Shown one piece after another: positions 1-4,484 of a DNA stretch of 5,142 nt (the first letter of the stretch is position 1; the number at the start of each line of letters is the position of its first letter). The position numbers and the translations under genes were made by a program. Source of the stretch: Deltaproteobacteria bacterium (GTDB lineage: Bacteria > Desulfobacterota > Syntrophia > Syntrophales > UBA2210); contig JAFCZZ010000184.1 in the NCBI GenBank assembly GCA_019314085.1, positions 1 through 5,142 on the forward strand. Direction: 5' to 3'. The notes under the pieces are model-generated. The model was not told the DNA's origin. It searched no databases and saw only the letters and a list, made by a program, of their open reading frames with translations.

Positions 1-1
1 C

Positions 2-181
2 AAACGGTTGACGGAGGGGAAAACCGTTGTGGTGATCGAACATGATATGGACGTGGTCTTTTCACTGGCGGATCGGATTACGGTTCTGCACCACGGTACC
101 ATCCTTGCCACAGGGTTGCCCGATGAAATCAGGGAAAACCAGCAGGTAAAAGATGCATATCTTGGCGCATTGGAGGAATGA
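2..181 (+). CDS. livG: Branched-chain amino acid type ABC transporter, ATP-binding protein (LivG-like), 3' end only
   Basis: Only the last 59 codons and the TGA are in the window; the gene begins to the left. The fragment reads as the C-terminal end of an ABC ATPase: the switch (H-loop) histidine lies in the VIEHD motif (visible residues 11-15), followed by a segment that fits the family pattern 'SLADRITVLHHGTILATG', and it ends in a DAYLG motif, typical of LivG proteins in HAAT-family importers. The Walker A, signature and Walker B motifs must lie outside the window. Its stop codon overlaps an ATG in the livF frame (ATGA at 178-181), so the two ATPases should be translationally coupled and form the nucleotide-binding pair at the inner face of the cytoplasmic membrane. 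The family call is firm. The transported substrate is unknown, because LivG/LivF pairs also serve amides, urea and aromatic or dicarboxylic acids. Confidence 0.9.
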   Translation, partial: KRLTEGKTVVVIEHDMDVVFSLADRITVLHHGTILATGLPDEIRENQQVKDAYLGALEE

Positions 182-183
182 GT

Positions 184-897
184 ATGCTATTGGATGTTAC
201 AGACCTTAACACCTACTATGGTGAAAGCCACGCACTGCAAAATCTGTCGTTAAACGTTGCTGAAGGTGAAATTGTCGCCCTACTCGGTCGAAACGGGATG
301 GGCAAGAGTACAACCCTGCAGAGTATCATGGGATTGATTACACCCAGGTCGGGAAAGGTTGTTTTTTGCGGTCGGGATATAACAGGATGGCGTCCACATA
401 ACGTGGCTAGGGAAGGGCTCGGCTATGTCCCCGAGGAGAGACGTATTTTCCCTAATCTCACGGTGCAGGATAACCTTTTGATGGGCGTAAAGGGAGGTAA
501 AACCGACACATCTGATCCGAATGCCTGGACTGTGGAAAGGATTTATGAGCATTTCCCATTTATGAAAGATAGGATTCGGCAGAAGGGAGGTCTGCTCTCA
601 GGGGGTGAGCAGCAGATGCTCACAATCGGGCGCACATTAATGGGAAACCCAAAACTGCTGATGATTGATGAGCCCACGGAAGGTCTCTCTCCGATAATGG
701 TAAAGGAAGTCAAGGGCATTCTTGAGGAGATTGGCAAAGCGGGCATCTCTATTCTGCTGGTTGAGCATAACTTCAAGATGGCTATGTCCCTGGCACAGCG
801 TGTCTTTGTCATGGGGAAGGGGCACATTGGTTTTTCAGGAACCTCAGAAGAGCTTAAAGCCAACCCAGAGGTAATCGCAACCTATCTGGAAGTGTAG
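184..897 (+). CDS. livF: Branched-chain amino acid type ABC transporter, ATP-binding protein (LivF-like)
   Basis: This is a complete ABC ATPase of 237 residues, the usual LivF length. From the ATG at 184, the motifs are Walker A GRNGMGKST (35-43), a LivF-type VPEERR where other ABC proteins carry the Q-loop (82-87), the LSGGEQQ signature (138-144), Walker B LLMIDE (158-163) with a following D-loop EGLSP, and the switch histidine in VEHN (about 195). All catalytic residues are present. I prefer the ATG at 184 because GGAGG (172-176) lies 7 bases upstream; an in-frame ATG at 178 (239 residues) sits only 1 base from that site but would give the classic ATGA overlap with livG. It should pair with LivG to energise a HAAT-type importer whose permeases and binding protein lie to the left. 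Third-position GC over the first 46 codons is about 50 percent by hand count, lower than in the CoA-transferase genes downstream. No terminator is seen after its TAG. Confidence 0.93.
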   Translation: MLLDVTDLNTYYGESHALQNLSLNVAEGEIVALLGRNGMGKSTTLQSIMGLITPRSGKVVFCGRDITGWRPHNVAREGLGYVPEERRIFPNLTVQDNLLMGVKGGKTDTSDPNAWTVERIYEHFPFMKDRIRQKGGLLSGGEQQMLTIGRTLMGNPKLLMIDEPTEGLSPIMVKEVKGILEEIGKAGISILLVEHNFKMAMSLAQRVFVMGKGHIGFSGTSEELKANPEVIATYLEV

Positions 898-1017
898 AGA
901 CTTAGGTTAGCATATGGGATGGGTGGAATCCAGGATCATGCCGCCAGAGCGACGGATCGTCAGGAATCTTATTTTCCCCCTGCCAATTGGTGCGATGCAT
1001 GAGGATTGGCTGTCTCG

Positions 1018-1042
1018 AAGGAGATGTATGAGCGTAACGTAA
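1018..1042 (+). promoter_or_regulatory. Possible four-codon leader minicistron ahead of the CoA-transferase
   Basis: A clean AAGGAG (1018-1023) lies 4 bases ahead of ATG AGC GTA ACG TAA (1028-1042, peptide MSVT). Its stop codon merges with the ribosome binding site of the next gene (TAAGGAG at 1040-1046), and it is in frame with the GTG start at 1052. Ribosomes ending here would sit on the alpha-subunit initiation site, which would suit translational coupling. It may equally be a chance arrangement or a decayed former start. Confidence 0.3.
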
Positions 1043-1046
1043 GGAG
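1041..1046 (+). promoter_or_regulatory. Ribosome binding site fixing the GTG start of the alpha subunit
   Basis: AAGGAG lies 5 bases before the GTG at 1052. The first in-frame ATG (1079) has only a weak AAGG three bases upstream. An ATG at 1050 overlaps the GTG in another frame and stops after nine codons, so the GTG is the supported start. Confidence 0.75.
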
Positions 1047-1051
1047 AGCAT

Positions 1052-2101
1052 GTGGCTAATAACAACGAAAACAAGGTAATGTCTGCCAAAGAGGCGATCA
1101 GCCGGTTTGTCGTCGATGGTGAGGGGCTGATCATCGGTAATTACACGGTGGGAACCTGTGTCGAACTGATCTATGAGATCTGCCGTCAGGAAAAGAAAGG
1201 GTTTACACTCTATTCCCAGTCGGGCATCCTCGATGTGGATGTCCTGGTTAATGCGGGGTGTGTGGATCGTCTGGTGAGCACCTATGTGCTCCGATCCGGA
1301 GGGAAATCCGGAGGGGGAGCCGTCGAGCGGGCCCTGCAGGCGGAGACCCTGGAGATTGAGGATTACACCAACTTCAATTACAACACCCGCCTGGTCGCGG
1401 GGATGCACGGATTTTCCTTCATGCCGGTCTTTGAGGGGATCATAGACACCGATCTCTTCAGAAAACGGGGTTTCATGGGTGACGATAAGTACCGTGTTAT
1501 CACCTGCCCCTATACGGGGAAGGAGATCCTCACCGTTCCCGCCGCCAATCCCGACACCTGCATTATCCATGTCCAGCGGGCCGATAAGTACGGCAATGCC
1601 CAGTACTGGGGAGCGATGGGGAGCGTCGCCGCCGCGGCGCTGTGCAGCAAAAAGATCATCGTGACCTGCGAGGAGATCGTCGAGCATGATGTGGTGCAAG
1701 CCAGTCCTCATTTTACGATCATCCCGGCATTCCGGGTCAACGCCGTTGTCGAGGTCCCCTGGGGCGCCCACCCCACGGAGGTTCTGGGATACTATAATCA
1801 GGATCGCTCTTTTTACGGGATGTTCACAACGGCCAATGCGACGGCCGACGGGGCGAACTCCTGGATGGACGAATGGGTTTACGGTTGCGAAGACCGCGAG
1901 GCCTATCTCGATCACTACGCGGAGGAATTCGGCATGGGGATGCTCGACAGGCTTCGAGCCAAGGCCTTCTATTCGGCGCCGGCAAACTACGGTGCCGCCT
2001 TCACTTCGTCCTGGGATGAAAACGGAAAAGAGAGGACAATGGGCGTTACCCTGGAAGAATTGGAAGAAACCCTGGAGAAAAGGGGGATGCTCTATGAGTA
2101 A
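1052..2101 (+). CDS. CoA-transferase alpha subunit, glutaconate CoA-transferase type (GctA-like)
   Basis: This 349-residue protein belongs to the class I CoA-transferase alpha-subunit family. Recognisable blocks are an N-terminal SAKEAISRFVVDGEGLIIGN (11-30) resembling the start of Acidaminococcus GctA, TVPAANPDTCIIHVQ (161-175) followed by DKYGNAQYWG, IIVTCEEIV (202-210), and VPWGAHP (235-241), which matches the APYGAHP block of GctA as I recall it. The enzyme should move CoA from a donor acyl-CoA such as acetyl-CoA to a carboxylic acid in the cytoplasm, as an alpha/beta heteromer with the next gene product. At 349 residues it is longer than GctA (about 320), with a charged tail of about 30 residues (DENGKER...EELEETLEKRG). 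The start is GTG with a strong AAGGAG site. The steroid-ring hydrolase subunit IpdA belongs to the same superfamily, but the intact active site of the partner argues for a real transferase. The acid substrate cannot be determined; glutaconate itself is not shown. Confidence 0.87.
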   Translation: MANNNENKVMSAKEAISRFVVDGEGLIIGNYTVGTCVELIYEICRQEKKGFTLYSQSGILDVDVLVNAGCVDRLVSTYVLRSGGKSGGGAVERALQAETLEIEDYTNFNYNTRLVAGMHGFSFMPVFEGIIDTDLFRKRGFMGDDKYRVITCPYTGKEILTVPAANPDTCIIHVQRADKYGNAQYWGAMGSVAAAALCSKKIIVTCEEIVEHDVVQASPHFTIIPAFRVNAVVEVPWGAHPTEVLGYYNQDRSFYGMFTTANATADGANSWMDEWVYGCEDREAYLDHYAEEFGMGMLDRLRAKAFYSAPANYGAAFTSSWDENGKERTMGVTLEELEETLEKRGMLYE

Positions 2102-2921
2102 GGGATATACACTGAATGAGTTGCAGATCATCATCTGTGCACGGGAAATCAAGGACTACGAGAACGTGATCATCGGAGCGGGACTGCCGATAACGGCGGG
2201 CGCCATGGCCAAGGCCCTCTACGCTCCCCACGCGACACTGATGATGGAATCGGGGATCATCGATTTTGAGCCTCTGGTTCCGCTCAACAACATAGCCGAC
2301 GCCCATTCCTGCCGGGGTTTTTCGTATGTCACCGATCTCTTCTCCACCTTTACCATGACCTATCGCGGTTTTGTCGATGTCTGCTTTCTGGGAGTCGCAC
2401 AGATCGACAAGTACGGCAACTTGAACACCACCAGCATCGGTGATTACTACAAACCTACGCTCAGACTGCCCGGATCGGGGGGAGCCGCCGACTTTATGTC
2501 CTACGCAAAGCACACGGTCCTCACCATGCGCGGCGGCGAGTTCATAGAGAAACTGGATTACCTCACCACCCCCGGCTACCTTGAAGGGGGCGACAGCAGG
2601 GAAAAAACGGGACGCTTTCCGAAGGGGTCGGGGCCTTCCATGCTCCTGACAACCAAGGGCGTCTTCAAATTCGACCCAAAGACGAAGGAGCTGTATCTCG
2701 CGAAGAGCCATCCGGGTGTGACGGTGGAGGAGATCAAAAAGGATATCCCCTGGGATCTGAAGGTGTCTCTCAATCTGACGGAGACGGAACCGCCCTCGGA
2801 CAAAGAGATCGATTTTGTCAGACGGTTTGCCCCCGCTCAGTCTGCGGGGAGGGCATTGGAGAATGAACTGACCATTAATGCCGTCAAGAAGCGGGCCCAA
2901 TTGCGTGGCAAGGTACAGTAG
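2094..2921 (+). CDS. CoA-transferase beta subunit, glutaconate CoA-transferase type (GctB-like), catalytic glutamate present
   Basis: This 275-residue beta subunit starts at ATG 2094, inside the last codons of the alpha subunit (8-base overlap). An AGGGGG site at 2081-2086 lies 7 bases upstream, and the position of the conserved N-terminal region (LQIIICAREI) fits this start. The open frame runs further left, but that part only overlaps the alpha gene. Key motifs are GAGLP (28-32), the active-site MMESG (50-54) with Glu52 aligning with catalytic Glu54 of Acidaminococcus GctB, VAQIDKYGN (101-109), TTSIGDY (112-118), GSGGA (127-131), TTPGYLEGG (158-166) and FKFDPKTKELYL (191-202). In this family the glutamate forms a glutamyl-CoA thioester during ping-pong transfer, so the enzyme should be a working transferase. 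IpdB-type hydrolases lack this glutamate. The C-terminus (KKRAQLRGK) is basic. Length agrees with GctB (about 266). Alpha and beta are surely co-translated; the substrate is unassigned. Confidence 0.9.
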   Translation: MSKGYTLNELQIIICAREIKDYENVIIGAGLPITAGAMAKALYAPHATLMMESGIIDFEPLVPLNNIADAHSCRGFSYVTDLFSTFTMTYRGFVDVCFLGVAQIDKYGNLNTTSIGDYYKPTLRLPGSGGAADFMSYAKHTVLTMRGGEFIEKLDYLTTPGYLEGGDSREKTGRFPKGSGPSMLLTTKGVFKFDPKTKELYLAKSHPGVTVEEIKKDIPWDLKVSLNLTETEPPSDKEIDFVRRFAPAQSAGRALENELTINAVKKRAQLRGKVQ

Positions 2922-2963
2922 CCCTGGATGGCTATTGGACGACGTGCCAGGTATCATTTCAGT

Positions 2964-2996
2964 AAAGGGGGACGTTTTTCATAGTATCCCCCTTTT
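2964..2996 (+). terminator. Terminator-like hairpin between the convergent CoA-transferase and GYD genes
   Basis: AAAGGGGGA (2964-2972) is the exact reverse complement of TCCCCCTTT (2987-2995), giving a 9-base-pair stem with a 14-base loop. A T-run (2993-2996) at the end is followed by CCCTTT. It lies 43 bases after the beta stop and 63 bases beyond the end of the GYD gene that converges on it, so it could stop transcription from both sides. The T-tract is short, so a repeat-type element remains possible. Confidence 0.65.
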
Positions 2997-3058
2997 CCCT
3001 TTATAACACAGCCCAAATGAGTTACCTAATTACTGAGCATATACGACAGCGACTATTT

Positions 3059-3352
3059 TTAGAGGCTCTTCACCTCGGACAGCAGTTTGTCGAACTGCTC
3101 CACATCGACGACCGGTGATGTCCTAAAGGAAATCCCCGTCAGCTTACCGAGTGCCAGCGAGACAGCCAGCGCCTTCTCCGTATCGGGAAGGTCCAGGGTA
3201 AAGACGAGATCATCCTCCCCCGCCACGGCATACATCGATATAACCTTCCCGTCGTTCCGCTTGACGATCTCAATGGCCTCCGTGGTCCTCTCCGGAGAGG
3301 CCTTATGCAGGGCCTCTTTGGAATACTTCCCAAACATCATAAATATCGGCAT
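3059..3352 (-). CDS. GYD domain protein of unknown function
   Basis: This small, 97-residue protein of the GYD domain family (Pfam GYD) has no established biochemical function; members are predicted to be small dimeric alpha/beta sandwich proteins. The sequence fits the family order: a first strand PIFMMFGKYS (2-11) and a helix with the SPER motif (19-22), then DGKVISMYAVAGEDDLVFTLDLPDTE, where GEDD (45-48) replaces the name-giving GYD, a helix ALAVSLALGKL (61-71), and a last strand FRTSPVV (76-82) followed by a helix. There is no signal peptide or membrane segment. I chose the ATG at 3352 because AAGGAGG (3362-3368) precedes it at about 9 bases; an upstream in-frame ATG at 3409 falls inside a palindrome and lacks family similarity. 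It has its own promoter and a structured leader. Such proteins are often found near acyl-CoA metabolism genes, but a role here cannot be assigned. Confidence 0.85.
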   Translation of the reverse strand: MPIFMMFGKYSKEALHKASPERTTEAIEIVKRNDGKVISMYAVAGEDDLVFTLDLPDTEKALAVSLALGKLTGISFRTSPVVDVEQFDKLLSEVKSL

Positions 3353-3393
3353 GTTGGAATCCCTCCTTCCTGCTGGTTGGTGAGCGGTTCCGG

Positions 3394-3413
3394 GAAGATG
3401 CACCGGCATCTTC
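3394..3413 (-). promoter_or_regulatory. Perfect 8-bp inverted repeat in the leader of the GYD gene
   Basis: GAAGATGC and GCATCTTC are exact reverse complements separated by 4 bases. The structure lies about 42 bases before the start codon and downstream of the predicted promoter, so it should be transcribed as a tight stem with a CGGU loop on the leftward strand. No T-tract follows, so it is not an intrinsic terminator. It may stabilise the mRNA or act as an operator. Confidence 0.5.
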
Positions 3414-3442
3414 TGCCCTTTTATGTATCCATTTTAAGAGAG

Positions 3443-3471
3443 ATTTTATACCCTTCAGAGCAGACAGTCAA
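3443..3471 (-). promoter_or_regulatory. Predicted sigma70-type promoter of the GYD gene
   Basis: On the minus strand TTGACT (3466-3471, 5 of 6 consensus) is followed after 17 bases by TAAAAT (3443-3448, 5 of 6). The overlapping TATAAA at 3445-3450 would have a 15-base spacer. Transcription would start near 3436, giving a leader of about 84 bases. It suggests the GYD gene is transcribed separately from the dehydrogenase upstream. Confidence 0.6.
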
Positions 3472-3512
3472 CAGCCGAGTTCAGGAGAAAAGATCAGGCG
3501 GGGAAATAGGAC

Positions 3513-3544
3513 GGGGGGAAACAGCCGTGACGACTATTCCCCCC
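3513..3544 (-). terminator. GC-rich hairpin just after the dehydrogenase stop codon
   Basis: GGGGGGAA (3513-3520) pairs exactly with TTCCCCCC (3537-3544). The 16-base loop can form an inner imperfect stem (3523-3527 with 3531-3535). It begins 9 bases after the leftward dehydrogenase stop, the usual place for a terminator, but no T-tract follows on the minus strand. It is therefore a weak terminator or a 3' stabilising structure. Confidence 0.45.
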
Positions 3545-3553
3545 CGGTGAGTC

Positions 3554-4303
3554 TTACATCTTCATGCCGCCTTCGCAGAAGATAACCTGTCCGGTAATGA
3601 ACTGGCTCTCTTCGGAGGCCAGGAAGAGCGCCAGGTTGGCGATATCCAGGGGCGAGCCTTTACGATTCAGGGGGACGAGGAAGGGGAGCATCGCGTCCAG
3701 TTTGTCCTTCGCCTCCTGAGGCATATTCTTCATCATGTCGGTCCAGATCATGCCGGGGGCAATGGCGTTGACGTTGACATTCTTGGGACCGAGTTCCTTG
3801 GCGGCGGTCTTGGTCATCCCGATGACGGCAGCCTTTGTGGCGGCATAGTTGAGCTGACCCGGATTGCCCAGGGCGCTGGTCGAGGATATGTTGATGATCT
3901 TTCCGTATCCCTTCTCGCGCATATACCGCGCCGCGCACTGGATACCATAGAAGACGCCGGTTTGGTTGACGGCGACCACCTGGTCCCACTGTTCGTCCGT
4001 CATCTTGTGCAGCATGACGTCACGGGTGATACCGGCATTGTTTACCATGATGTCGAGGGTACCGAACTCCTTGATCGCCGTATCGACCATGTTCTGGACC
4101 ACTTCGCGGGAAGCGACGCTCCCGATAACGGCCACCGCCTGGCCGCCCGCGGCCTTGACCTTCTCCACAGCGGCGTTCGCATCCGCTTCGTTGACATCAT
4201 TGATAACGATCTTCGCGCCCTCTTCGGCAAAACGCAGAACGATCCCCTCACCGATGCCGCGCCCGGATCCTGTTACAATTGCTACCTTATCTTTCAGCCT
4301 CAT
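3554..4303 (-). CDS. Short-chain dehydrogenase/reductase, FabG-like (3-oxoacyl reductase / 3-hydroxyacyl dehydrogenase type)
   Basis: This classical SDR of 249 residues has all the family landmarks: the cofactor motif TGSGRGIG (11-18), NNAG (88-91), the structural or catalytic Asn113 in VNQTG, and the triad Ser140, Tyr153 and Lys157 in the YAATK context, with Ser-Tyr spacing of 13 as in E. coli FabG. PG at 183-184 and the C-terminal ITGQVIFCEGGMKM complete the fold. It should interconvert a 3-oxoacyl and 3-hydroxyacyl thioester, or a similar alcohol/ketone pair, in the cytoplasm. Asp36 at the end of the second strand hints at NAD(H), although Arg15 in the glycine loop leaves this open. The ATG at 4303 has AAGGAGG ending 7 bases upstream; an in-frame TTG at 4309 is only 1 base from that site and is rejected. 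It lies away from any visible fatty-acid synthesis cluster, so a catabolic role near the CoA-transferase is favoured but unproven. Confidence 0.9.
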   Translation of the reverse strand: MRLKDKVAIVTGSGRGIGEGIVLRFAEEGAKIVINDVNEADANAAVEKVKAAGGQAVAVIGSVASREVVQNMVDTAIKEFGTLDIMVNNAGITRDVMLHKMTDEQWDQVVAVNQTGVFYGIQCAARYMREKGYGKIINISSTSALGNPGQLNYAATKAAVIGMTKTAAKELGPKNVNVNAIAPGMIWTDMMKNMPQEAKDKLDAMLPFLVPLNRKGSPLDIANLALFLASEESQFITGQVIFCEGGMKM

Positions 4304-4310
4304 TCTCAAT

Positions 4311-4317
4311 CCTCCTT
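4311..4317 (-). promoter_or_regulatory. Ribosome binding site fixing the dehydrogenase start
   Basis: A full AAGGAGG on the minus strand lies 7 bases before the ATG at 4303 and only 1 base before the in-frame TTG at 4309. This decides for the ATG. Confidence 0.8.
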
Positions 4318-4367
4318 ACGCTATAATAGAATTTTCGCTCGCTGGATCAGCCCCGGTCCAACCGCCG

Positions 4368-4382
4368 GTTCCACAGCGGAAC
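4368..4382 (-). promoter_or_regulatory. Operator-like dyad overlapping the dehydrogenase promoter
   Basis: GTTCC and GGAAC are perfect 5-base inverted arms around a 5-base centre. The dyad overlaps the upstream -10 element by two bases and covers the expected transcription start. This is where a repressor of TetR or a similar family would bind, but no regulator gene is in the window and arms of this length can arise by chance. Confidence 0.3.
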
Positions 4383-4407
4383 TATACAAAGAATGGTCCC
4401 GTGTCAA
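4381..4407 (-). promoter_or_regulatory. Predicted sigma70-type promoter of the short-chain dehydrogenase
   Basis: A perfect TTGACA (4402-4407, minus strand) is followed after 15 bases by TATAGT (4381-4386, 5 of 6 consensus). Both hexamers are good, but the spacer is shorter than the usual 16-18 bases, so activity may be weak or regulated. Transcription would begin near 4374, giving a leader of about 70 bases. The promoter lies in the 181-base gap after the hydrolase gene, so the dehydrogenase need not depend on read-through. Confidence 0.5.
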
Positions 4408-4484
4408 GAAATAATGGTCATACGCCTTGGCACGGGGCACCGATGTTCGTGAGTGGAAAGTCCCTTTTCAGAGACCGAGTCCCA

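Noticed and set aside
982..1010. Inverted repeat GCCAAT ... ATTGGC with a 17-base spacer in the leader before the alpha subunit
   Set aside because: Six-base arms with a long spacer are expected by chance and no promoter elements are placed to match it.
898..1051. Search for a promoter or terminator between livF and the CoA-transferase
   Set aside because: No -35/-10 pair of acceptable match and spacing and no stem followed by a T-run was found, so neither is annotated.
1686..2093. Upstream extension of the beta-subunit reading frame by 136 codons
   Set aside because: The extension lies inside the alpha gene in another frame, is Arg/Pro-rich and nonsense-like, and the ATG at 2094 has a fitting ribosome binding site and matches the family's N-terminus.
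902..2152. Long open frame (416 codons) on the minus strand opposite the CoA-transferase alpha gene
   Set aside because: It mirrors a gene with clear family motifs, its own translation resembles no known fold, and it has no ribosome binding site. It is a by-product of GC-rich codon use.
2046..2957. 303-codon minus-strand frame opposite the beta subunit
   Set aside because: Shadow of the beta gene; no recognisable motif, and it would span the proposed terminator region boundary.
3353..3409. Longer N-terminus (19 extra residues) for the GYD protein
   Set aside because: The upstream ATG lies within the palindrome and the AAGGAGG directly precedes the ATG at 3352, where family similarity begins.
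4417..4484. Repeated GGGACT and GTGCC words after the hydrolase stop codon as a terminator
   Set aside because: They are direct repeats, not inverted ones, and no stable stem with a T-tract forms.
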